Both the position numbers and the translations under genes were made by a program. DNA of 12,453 nucleotides from Methanoregula sp. (GTDB lineage: Archaea > Halobacteriota > Methanomicrobia > Methanomicrobiales > Methanospirillaceae): contig DUHF01000221.1 in assembly GCA_013331015.1 (NCBI GenBank), positions 2,700 to 15,152 on the forward strand, written 5' to 3'. The notes under the pieces are model-generated. The model made no database searches and was not told where the DNA came from. It worked only from the letters and a program-made list of their open reading frames with translations. Below, in pieces: positions 6,290-12,103 of the stretch. How positions within the stretch are numbered: the first letter of the stretch is position 1; the number at the start of each line of letters is the position of its first letter.

Positions 6290-6298
6290 TTATAAATA
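6290..6298 (+). promoter_or_regulatory. box A (TATA) of the Xre-peptidase/PIN operon
   Basis: TTATAAATA is a strong archaeal TATA element. Transcription is expected near 6318, inside the inverted repeats described separately, giving a leader of about 40 nt before the ATG at 6361. Confidence 0.55.
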
Positions 6299-6303
6299 TT
6301 GGG

Positions 6304-6342
6304 TTACAAATACTAGTGTAGTTAGTCGATTTGTAAACTAAC
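6304..6342 (+). promoter_or_regulatory. nested operator palindromes of the Xre-peptidase/PIN operon
   Basis: Two inverted repeats interlock here. TTACAAAT (6304-6311) pairs with ATTTGTAA (6329-6336), perfect over 8 bp. GTTAGT (6321-6326) pairs with ACTAAC (6337-6342), perfect over 6 bp. ACTAGT (6312-6317) is a small palindrome between the first arms. All sit at the expected transcription start, so repression by the Xre-type HTH of the first gene is a natural inference. Confidence 0.55.
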
Positions 6343-6360
6343 CGATTTTTGGTGAAGGGA

Positions 6361-7425
6361 ATGGGTTTGGGAGAGAGCATTAAGCTAAGGAGACAGATTC
6401 TCCAACTATCCTTAAGAGACCTGGCGGAACAGATCGGTGTTTCACACACAACGGTTGACAAATATGAAAAAAACAAACTGGTCCCGGATTCACAATCCCT
6501 GATCAAGTTAAGCAAAATATTACAGATCCCCATCGCATCCCTGCTCAGGCCGGAGAACCAGCAGATCCAGCTGAACCAGATGGCATTCCGGACCAGGAAG
6601 ATGTTAAAACGGGACGAGAAGCAGATCAACGCCGAAACAAAGGAATGGCTGGAGCGGTTCCTCCAGGTCGAGAAACTGACCGGGCGACCCCGCGTGTTCG
6701 ATATGCCGGAAGGATTCCCCAAGACCGTCGCCTCGTTTGAAGAAGCGGAAGAGGCGGCACGGGACATTCGGACCGTTTGGGATCTCGGGACCGACCCGAT
6801 CGAGAACCTGACCTACCTGCTGGAAGACAAAGGTATCAAAATCGGGATCATCAGCGGGATTACGCAGTTCGACGCATTATTTACCGAATATGCAGGTCAC
6901 CGGGTAATTGTCGTAAAGGAAAACCTTCCCCGGGCCCGGCAGCGGTTCTCCCTCGCTCACGAACTCGGGCACTGCCTTCTCGAAGTGGAGGGCGATCTCG
7001 ATGAGGAGAAGGCGATGCACCGGTTTGCCGGTGCGTTCCTCGTTCCCCGGGAGAAAGTCCTCTTTGAACTGGAAGAGACCCGGCATAAGTTTTCCATCAA
7101 GGAGCTGCTTATCCTCAAAGAGAAATACGGGCTCTCGATGGGAGCCTGGTTGCACCGGGCCATGGACCTTGGAATAATCACACCGGAAAATTATCTTGGG
7201 ATCCGGAAGTTCTTCATGAAGAAGGGCTGGAACCGGAAAGAGCCGGGCGATGATATCGCAAAAGGAGAATGCCCGGCCATGATGGAAGCCATGGTCCTCC
7301 GTGCCCATGCCGAAGGGATCATTTCCACATCGAAGGCTGCTGAATTATTAAACCAGAGCATCAGTACCTTTTGTTCAATAGATGGGGAATCGGATATTGA
7401 GTGCTCAGCAATATTATGTACTTGA
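6361..7425 (+). CDS. Xre-family HTH fused to ImmA/IrrE-type zinc peptidase (COG2856)
   Basis: A protein of 354 aa from the ATG at 6361. GGTGA lies 5 nt before this ATG as a Shine-Dalgarno motif; GTG 6352 and TTG 6349 are weaker alternatives. Residues 4-64 are a Cro/cI-type helix-turn-helix (LRDLAEQIGVSHTTVDKYEK, about 18-37). Residues ~125-275 are an M78/IrrE-like metallopeptidase: RFSLAHELGH carries zinc ligands H200 and H204 with catalytic E201, and EEKAMHRFAGAFLVP (215-229) supplies the third ligand, probably E215 or E216. A C-terminal ~60 residues may be a second helical DNA-binding or partner region. In characterised relatives the peptidase cleaves a repressor or regulator on stress or DNA damage. 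It overlaps the PIN gene by 44 nt, so the two form one module, plausibly antitoxin/regulator with toxin. Confidence 0.9.
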   Translation: MGLGESIKLRRQILQLSLRDLAEQIGVSHTTVDKYEKNKLVPDSQSLIKLSKILQIPIASLLRPENQQIQLNQMAFRTRKMLKRDEKQINAETKEWLERFLQVEKLTGRPRVFDMPEGFPKTVASFEEAEEAARDIRTVWDLGTDPIENLTYLLEDKGIKIGIISGITQFDALFTEYAGHRVIVVKENLPRARQRFSLAHELGHCLLEVEGDLDEEKAMHRFAGAFLVPREKVLFELEETRHKFSIKELLILKEKYGLSMGAWLHRAMDLGIITPENYLGIRKFFMKKGWNRKEPGDDIAKGECPAMMEAMVLRAHAEGIISTSKAAELLNQSISTFCSIDGESDIECSAILCT

Positions 7426-7906
7426 TACAAATACCATAATCGACCTGCATTTTGGAAACCTGCTCGATAAAGTATTCCAATTGCCCTGTAAATTTTTAAT
7501 AACCGATTTGTTGCGTGAAGAATTACAGAGTCCTCCCTTTGATTCGCTCGCGGAGTTGGGTCTGCTCGTCGAATCTCTCACCTCTGAAGAAGTGAGCGAG
7601 ATTTTTGTTTTGGGAGGGAGATATCCTGAACCCTCGCAATGTGATATTTCCGTTTTAATTCTCGCGAGATCGAAAAAAACCGTTCTCATCACGGGCGATG
7701 AGGCCTTGCGGAACGCTGCAGCGGACAATACCGTGGAATGTCGTGGCACATGCTGGCTGATCGATTATATCGCAAACGAGAGGCTCATCACCTATACTGA
7801 AGCGATCGCTGCGTACAATGTGATCCTGAAGAAGCCGAGATATCCCCCGAAGGATGAATGCAGAGCTCTTCTTGCAATGTGGAAACAACGGCAAAAACTG
7901 GAATGA
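7382..7906 (+). CDS. PIN-domain protein, probable toxin/RNase partner of the Xre-peptidase
   Basis: A protein of 174 aa. The PIN fold is read from YYVLDTNTIIDL (D15), TDLLREEL (acid at 46/47), SQCDISVLILARS (D88) and VLITGDEALR (D106). These four acidic positions form the metal-dependent nuclease centre, and all are present, so activity is plausible. It resembles the DUF3368-like/VapC-like PIN branch but is longer, with a C-terminal helical extension (about 130-174). The ATG at 7382 lies inside the upstream gene, 44 nt before its stop; a TTG at 7397 is a less likely start. Targets for PIN toxins are usually tRNA or rRNA, unknown here. No classical VapB-like antitoxin is adjacent, so the Xre-peptidase is the likely control partner. 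Confidence 0.8.
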   Translation: MGNRILSAQQYYVLDTNTIIDLHFGNLLDKVFQLPCKFLITDLLREELQSPPFDSLAELGLLVESLTSEEVSEIFVLGGRYPEPSQCDISVLILARSKKTVLITGDEALRNAAADNTVECRGTCWLIDYIANERLITYTEAIAAYNVILKKPRYPPKDECRALLAMWKQRQKLE

Positions 7907-7941
7907 GCCGGAACTGCCTTTTCCGGAAAGAAAGCCCCCAA

Positions 7942-8025
7942 CATAACAGGAAAAGCTCCCTGCATAGTGACAGGAACTCCCTACATAACCGTGAGACCCA
8001 CCTTCATGAGCGGGGATGGAAATCG
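7942..8025. repeat. four imperfect 21-bp tandem units
   Basis: Units begin CATAACAGG (7942), CATAGTGACAGG (7963), CATAACCGTGAG (7984) and CATGAGCGGGG (8005), each exactly 21 bp from the next. Units 1-2 are closely alike (AGGAA..CTCCCT); units 3-4 have drifted. They lie just after the PIN gene. No convincing gene runs through them, although the period is a multiple of three. Confidence 0.5.
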
Positions 8026-8047
8026 CCACGATACTTGCGCTCATATC

Positions 8048-8076
8048 GTGAGCATTTTTGCAAAAGGTATGCTCAC
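8048..8076. terminator. hairpin downstream of the PIN gene
   Basis: GTGAGCAT (8048-8055) and ATGCTCAC (8069-8076) form a perfect 8-bp stem with a 13-nt loop containing five T. It may act as a terminator or a protein-binding palindrome in this convergent gap. Confidence 0.4.
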
Positions 8077-8103
8077 ATTATGCTTGCTTATCAATTGCCG
8101 GGC

Positions 8104-8177
8104 ATTCCCAAATAATTCCCAAACTAAAAACAACATTGGGATATTTTTGGGAAAAATCCCATTTCTATTCCCAAAAA
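8104..8177. repeat. cluster of ATTCCCAAA motifs with long hairpin (convergent terminator region)
   Basis: ATTCCCAAA occurs twice as an 11-bp-spaced direct repeat (8104-8112, 8115-8123). TTTTTGGGAA (8144-8153) and TTCCCAAAAA (8168-8177) form a perfect 10-bp inverted repeat, and TGGGAT/ATCCCA form a smaller one between. A bidirectional terminator is the simplest reading, since the PIN and methyltransferase genes converge here. The helical phasing of the direct repeats also suits a protein-binding site. Confidence 0.55.
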
Positions 8178-8189
8178 GGTAAAGGGGTC

Positions 8190-8711
8190 TTAAAGGGGCC
8201 TAAGGGGCACCTCCCACACCGCCCCGATCCCGGTAAACGCCCGCACGAACCGATCAGGCCGGTCCCAAATGTAGAACAGCGCCGGTGAAAAGGTCGGCCC
8301 GGGTCCTTCATCACCAGCTGGTCCTACAAACCGAATCCTCGCGGAAGGAAAACACACCCGGCACGATATCGCCGTCAGCGTCTTCCATGCAGCGGTCTCT
8401 GTCGCTGACTTCCATAGTACAATCGCTTCTGTGGTCCGGCCTGCGGACCGCTCCAGGTATAACTTCGAGAACCACTGCTCAACACCGGGCCCGAACGGCG
8501 GATTGAGGAAGACCCGCCCCTTCCACGGCTGTACGAGCCCGTTGTCGTGAGCTGTGTAGTACCTCGCTGCCGGCACGTTCGGGATCTCCCGGCTGTTGCT
8601 GGCCGGGTCCAGATCGATCGCGCCCAGGCACGCAATCACCGCATCGAGGACGTAATGCGGCGTGTAATGCTCCGTGCTCTCGTGCGAGTGAAGAGCTGGC
8701 GGGACGGTCAC
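8190..8711 (-). CDS. phage-type DNA N6-adenine methyltransferase (Dam family)
   Basis: A protein of 173 aa that would transfer a methyl group from S-adenosylmethionine to adenine in DNA. It has the compact architecture of phage Dam enzymes: an N-terminal EHYTPHYVLDAV segment, AIDLDPASN (31-39) near the cofactor site, and VFLNPPFGP (67-75), the NPPF catalytic motif IV. The start is GTG at 8711; the following residues TVPPALHS resemble the stub at 9032-9061. It converges on the PIN gene and is preceded on the same strand by a 55-aa ORF ending 53 nt upstream. No cognate restriction enzyme is evident; possible roles are protection, regulation or a relic of a virus. Broken relatives lie at 6112-6275 and 9032-9061. 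Confidence 0.85.
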   Translation of the reverse strand: MTVPPALHSHESTEHYTPHYVLDAVIACLGAIDLDPASNSREIPNVPAARYYTAHDNGLVQPWKGRVFLNPPFGPGVEQWFSKLYLERSAGRTTEAIVLWKSATETAAWKTLTAISCRVCFPSARIRFVGPAGDEGPGPTFSPALFYIWDRPDRFVRAFTGIGAVWEVPLRPL

Positions 8712-8721
8712 ACCACACCAG

Positions 8722-8756
8722 TTTTCATATCATTCTGATTGCGGGAGACATTGCAA
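8722..8756. repeat. 35-bp direct repeat, copy 1
   Basis: Begins TTTTCATA and ends CATTGCAA; it matches 9006-9040 with five mismatches in 35 and in the same orientation. The two copies flank the 55-aa ORF. This copy lies just upstream of the methyltransferase start codon. Confidence 0.65.
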
Positions 8757-8764
8757 TTACCTCT

Positions 8765-8932
8765 TCAATCAGCCGGATTTTTTGGGAACGTACCAAGCAG
8801 TTTCCAAAACTCCTTTACCTCGTCTGAGGTTTCCTGAAGATTGTTTAGCTTCAGGAGAATCTCGCCCCTTTTCTTTACGTTCTCTTCAGAAACTTCAAGG
8901 TACTCCTTTTTTAATTGCTGAAATGTGTCCAT
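8765..8932 (-). CDS. 55-aa hydrophilic helical protein upstream of the methyltransferase (not recognised)
   Basis: The ORF runs from ATG at 8932 to TGA at 8765-8767. The product begins MDTFQQLKKEYLEVSEENVK and is rich in Glu, Lys and Leu with a heptad-like spacing through about residue 45, suggesting one or two amphipathic helices; it ends FPKNPAD. I know no family. A TAA in frame seven codons upstream fixes the ATG. The base composition is AT-richer than the methyltransferase. It lies 53 nt before the methyltransferase on the same strand, so co-expression is possible, and it sits between two copies of a 35-bp direct repeat, so it could be a small inserted cassette. It could be a small DNA- or protein-binding accessory; this is speculative. 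Confidence 0.5.
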   Translation of the reverse strand: MDTFQQLKKEYLEVSEENVKKRGEILLKLNNLQETSDEVKEFWKLLGTFPKNPAD

Positions 8933-9005
8933 GATTTCATACTCGTTTGATTATGCGTCTTGTTGCAACTACCATTGCATCGACTTCAGATAAATTAAAG
9001 AGACG

Positions 9006-9040
9006 TTTTCATACCCTTCTGATTACGGGTGTCATTGCAA
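9006..9040. repeat. 35-bp direct repeat, copy 2
   Basis: Matches 8722-8756 with five mismatches. Here it follows directly after the short methyltransferase start fragment (read on the minus strand), the opposite order to copy 1. Confidence 0.65.
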
Positions 9041-9061
9041 CAAGGCCGGCGGGATGGTCAC
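9032..9061 (-). pseudogene. 5' stub of a methyltransferase gene
   Basis: On the minus strand GTG at 9061 reads MTIPPALLQ and then stops. The intact methyltransferase begins MTVPPALHS. The match is short but includes the start codon and near-identical DNA (the CGGGATGGTCAC string against CGGGACGGTCAC), so this looks like the leftover start of a second gene copy broken at the 35-bp repeat. Confidence 0.45.
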
Positions 9062-9096
9062 CCGTATCCCCCATCCTCTCCCGCTCTCACGTACCC

Positions 9097-9290
9097 ATGA
9101 CCGTCCGCCTCACCAGGCGCCTCTTCCTCACCGCTAATACCTGCCCCCGCCAGGGCTGGCTCCACCTATGCCGAACCAGCCCCGCCACCCCGGCATCATG
9201 CAAACCGTCGCGCATCGGGCAGGGCATCGGATCGGGGAGGAAGTGAGAGGACTCTTCCCGCAGGGTTTCCACCCCCCCGGAACCCGGACA
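9097..9290 (+). pseudogene. decayed N-terminus of a DUF2779-like protein
   Basis: From ATG 9097 one frame reads LTRRLFLTANTCPRQGWLH; from about 9200 the next frame reads HRAGHRIGEEVRGLFPQGF. Together these follow the pattern I know from the N-terminus of DUF2779 proteins: a 'lTrs.FL....CP..gWL' opening, then a '..G..IG..AR.LFP.G' segment. These proteins carry a Cas4-like PD-(D/E)XK nuclease region further on. A frameshift lies between the two parts, and nothing of the rest of the protein (normally several hundred residues) follows; the long repeat begins at 9371. It is therefore a relic. Family assignment is from pattern memory only. Apart from this, 9291-9370 shows no gene. Confidence 0.4.
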
Positions 9291-9370
9291 ACAGCAGTCC
9301 CGGTGAGCGCCAGGCCTGGCCTTTTTAAAAATCTCCCCAATCCCGTTGAACGATCCTCACCTAAACAGGC

Positions 9371-9737
9371 CACAAACCCCCTCTTAGAAATCTAAGAAAA
9401 CGGGTGGACACAAACCTCCCGCCCCAAGAGCAGAATCTCCGACGTGCCAGGCCCCCGCATTCCGGCCCGGTGTTCATCTCCGACGGTGCGCTGGTCACAG
9501 GAGGTGAGATACCCCCTCCCGGTTCATCCACCCCCCCAGTACCCCACGCCACCCCGGCTTTCGCCAGTGAAATAGGATTAAAGAGGATTCAGGAGGCCTC
9601 TTAAAATCGCCCGAGTCATCAGAAAAGCGTAAATCAGGCCCGGATGAAAAACCCTTGTACCTAAATGCCCTGTTTTTGCACCAAATTGATCCGGACTGAG
9701 GCTAAAGAGGGCAATCGGAGCCCGATACGGGCCCGGA
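9371..9737. repeat. long direct repeat, right copy (~367 bp)
   Basis: Partner of 5774-6141, offset by about 3597 bp and in the same orientation, roughly 90% identical by eye. It contains the same TCTTAGAAATCTAAGA palindrome (9382-9397). After GGGCCCGGA it continues into the leader region of the DUF1016 gene rather than methyltransferase sequence, so the two copies have different right-hand neighbours. Confidence 0.85.
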
Positions 9738-9773
9738 TTGGGGGGTCGGGGATACCCTTTCCCGGGAAGGTCT

Positions 9774-9808
9774 CTCTGACGGAGAGGTTATTGCTCCCCC
9801 CGTCAGAG
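9774..9808 (+). repeat. inverted repeat upstream of the DUF1016 gene
   Basis: CTCTGACGG (9774-9782) and CCGTCAGAG (9800-9808) form a perfect 9-bp stem with a 17-nt loop, about 110 nt before the start codon. It may be an operator or an upstream terminator. A second GC hairpin, AGGGGC-AGG-GCCCCT (9872-9886), lies 33 nt before the ATG and would sit in the mRNA leader. Confidence 0.45.
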
Positions 9809-9919
9809 CACATTCCCCTCGCCCCTTACAGGGACCCCCCGGCATTTTCACTCCACGCGCTGATGGTATTAAGGGGCAGGGCCCCTGACATTCCTTTCAC
9901 CAAAGGAGATGACCGGACC

Positions 9920-11035
9920 ATGAAGCACGCCCCCGTTCCCCGGCAGATCTCCCCTCTCGTGCAGGAGATCCGTGATCTGGTACAACGTGCACGACGAGCT
10001 GCTGCACAAAATATCAATACCCTGCAGGTTGTCACCAATTATGAGATTGGCCACAGGATCGTTGAATATGAGCAGAGGGGAAGCAAACGGGCGGAGTATG
10101 GCGAGCGAATAGTCCGGGAGCTCTCACAGCGGCTTACTGAAGAGCTCGGCCGGGGATTTTCAAAAAGAAATTTGGAGTACATGCGCCGGTTTTATCTTGA
10201 ATACCGGGATGCTGCTCATCAGATTCCCCGGATCGTCCCGGGGAAATCTCCGAAAACGAGCGTGAAACAAGCACCAATTGTGCAGACACTGTCTGCGCAA
10301 TTCACACCCTTTGCCCTCAGCTGGTCGCATTATGTCTTCCTCATGAATATAAAAAACCGGGACGAACGAAATTTCTATGAGATAGAATCCGGACAAAACC
10401 AGTGGTCATTGTCTGAGCTCAAACGACAGTACAATTCCGGAATTTACGAACGACTTGCTCTCAGTCGCGATAAAGAAGGATTATGGCCCCTCTCCAAAAA
10501 TGGCCAGATCATCGAAAAACCCGGGGATATGCTCAAGAACCCGGTTGTACTCGAATTCCTCGACCTCGATGAAAAAACGCATTACACCGAAAACGATCTC
10601 GAATCCGCAATCATCGATAAACTGGAAGCATTCCTGCTCGAACTCGGGAAAGGTTTCCTGTTTGAGGCCCGGCAGAAACGGTTCATTTTGGAATCCGACA
10701 ATTTTTATGTAGACCTCGTTTTCTATAACCGTATCCTACGATGTTATGTGTTAATTGACCTCAAGATTGGAAAACTCACGCATGAAAACCTCGGGCAGAT
10801 GCAGATGTACGTGAATTACTACAACCGTGAGGTAAAACGAGATGAAGAGAACCCGACCATCGGTATCATCCTTTGCAAGACAAAAAACGATGCGCTCGTC
10901 CGGCTCACCTTGCCGGAGGACTCGACCATTTATGCATCTCAATACCAGCTCTATCTGCCGACCAAAGAGGAACTCCGGGAAAAGCTGATCGAATGGTCAG
11001 CATCTCATGAAGAAGACGAGGCAGCCGGATACTAG
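9920..11035 (+). CDS. DUF1016 (YhcG-type) PDDEXK nuclease-family protein
   Basis: A protein of 371 aa from the ATG at 9920, supported by GGAGATGA 8 nt upstream; the frame is open back into the repeat, but that stretch has no family similarity. Residues ~10-150 are the N-terminal DUF1016 helical region: NYEIGHRIVEYEQRG, AEYGERIVRELSQRLTEELG, GFSKRNLEYMRRFY and LSWSHYVFLM. Residues ~205-345 are the PD-(D/E)XK domain, with likely catalytic D265 in FYVDLVFYNR and D280-x-K282 in VLIDLKIGKL, so the active site seems intact. DUF1016/YhcG proteins often sit beside type I restriction genes and mobile elements; a DNA-junction or defence nuclease role is inferred from homology. It stands alone here. Confidence 0.93.
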   Translation: MKHAPVPRQISPLVQEIRDLVQRARRAAAQNINTLQVVTNYEIGHRIVEYEQRGSKRAEYGERIVRELSQRLTEELGRGFSKRNLEYMRRFYLEYRDAAHQIPRIVPGKSPKTSVKQAPIVQTLSAQFTPFALSWSHYVFLMNIKNRDERNFYEIESGQNQWSLSELKRQYNSGIYERLALSRDKEGLWPLSKNGQIIEKPGDMLKNPVVLEFLDLDEKTHYTENDLESAIIDKLEAFLLELGKGFLFEARQKRFILESDNFYVDLVFYNRILRCYVLIDLKIGKLTHENLGQMQMYVNYYNREVKRDEENPTIGIILCKTKNDALVRLTLPEDSTIYASQYQLYLPTKEELREKLIEWSASHEEDEAAGY

Positions 11036-11277
11036 GTACATCTCTCCTGCATCATTCCCCCCCTCCCCCCGTCGGGTCTCCCGTATCTCAACCGGATTCC
11101 GGGCAACCCGGCCTGCCCTTCATGCGTGCGTATCCCCCTGCCGTACCGGAATGACCGGCCGGCCCCGTTCCTTCACGCGGAAGAGGGAGATCTGCACACG
11201 CGTTGAGAGAATCGACAACCGAATCGACAACCCGATCCGGCAAATCCCCGGCCGATAACGTCGTGAATGAAAAAAAG

Positions 11278-12013
11278 TCAGGCCATCACGTACCGGGTTG
11301 CCCGGCCTTTCTGCCCGGTCCGGATGAGCCCGAGTTCCACCATCCGGGCGAGTTCCCTGCCGGCTGCCTGGCGGGATATGCCATACGCCCGCACAAGATC
11401 CGCGCTCTTCACCGACTCGTGGGCATGGATGAACTCGATGATCTGCATCTGCCGCTCCGATAATGCAACCTGCCCGCCGGCACCTTTTTTGTGCTCATCA
11501 GACGAGAGCAGCAGCACGCGCTCCTTCACCCGGTGCAGGGAGATCCAGGCCCCCTCAAGGAAATATTCCAGCCACGGGGTACCGGGGTATGTCCCGTTCG
11601 TCCGTTTCAGCACCGCGTAGTACGCGGCCCGGTCGCTGTCATAGAAATCATCGAGGGTAAAAAACCGCTTGATATCGAACTTTTGCATGGTCAGGATGAG
11701 GGTTGCGAGCGCCCGTGCAGTCCGGCCATTGCCATCCACGAACGGATGGATCCGGACCAGCTCGTAGTGCGCAATCCCGGAAGCGAGGACCGGGTGCATC
11801 TGGCGGGCGGCCTCAGAGTTCAGCCATGCAACCAGCCCCGCTACCAGCGGCCGGACCTCTTTTGGCGCCGGGGGAGCATAGACAACCTCCTTTGTGCGAC
11901 GGTTTCCCACAACGACCCGGACCGTCCGGAATGCCCCTTCCGAAAGCCGGGTCATCGAGCGTATCCCTCGTGACATCCCGGTGAAGGGAGAGAATGTTCC
12001 CTTCAGCGATCCG
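11278..12013 (-). pseudogene. Fic-domain protein with winged helix, N-truncated and frameshifted
   Basis: Fic enzymes transfer AMP or other nucleotide parts to proteins. The catalytic motif HPFVDGNGRTAR is intact (codons 11748-11713), preceded by VVYAPPAPKEV and followed by the usual C-terminal winged helix (LSERQMQIIEFIH to the end). Upstream the expected text RIAEGNILSLHRDVTRDTLD, then DPA, is in one frame (12013-11946), while GAFRTVRVVVGN is in another. Removing one A from 11943-11945 would join them as DDPASEGAFR. About 70-100 N-terminal residues normal for the family, usually with the inhibitory helix, are missing: the region beyond 12013 runs into the end of the phosphate permease gene. 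Internal starts (for example MSRGIRS) could still give a ~230-residue protein, so residual function is not excluded. Confidence 0.7.
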
Positions 12014-12073
12014 GTATGGATGGGGGCACCGGGATAATCTGGCCAGGCGGACTGATGAAAAAGACCCGGCTGG

Positions 12074-12081
12074 AAAAAAAA
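12074..12081 (-). terminator. oligo-T terminator after the phosphate permease gene
   Basis: Eight T on the minus strand begin 22 nt after the permease stop, consistent with an archaeal T-run terminator. This also argues that the open frame of the Fic remnant across this stretch is not a real coding start. Confidence 0.45.
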
Positions 12082-12103
12082 GATCGTCCCCACCAGCAGA
12101 GAA

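Noticed and set aside
7942..8025. CRISPR array
   Set aside because: Units are 21 bp with no distinct spacers, only four copies and progressive divergence, and no cas genes are in the window.
7655..8044. Minus-strand open frame with glycine-rich 7-residue repeats (GYVGSSC, HYAGSFSC)
   Set aside because: The frame overlaps the PIN gene antisense and its repeats mirror the 21-bp DNA array; no start signal or family similarity.
5774..9737. Insertion sequence or integrative element with its own recombinase
   Set aside because: No transposase, integrase or serine recombinase motif is seen in any frame between the repeats, and the bounding repeats are direct and far longer than typical terminal repeats.
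9665..9919. 85-residue N-terminal extension of the DUF1016 protein
   Set aside because: It lies in the repeat and the hairpin region, is proline-rich and unlike the family, and the ATG at 9920 has a good ribosome-binding site and the expected N-terminus.
11213..11240. Short direct repeat AATCGACAACC twice, 12 bp apart, between the DUF1016 and Fic genes
   Set aside because: Two short units in a 240-bp gap with no other structure; too little to support an annotation.
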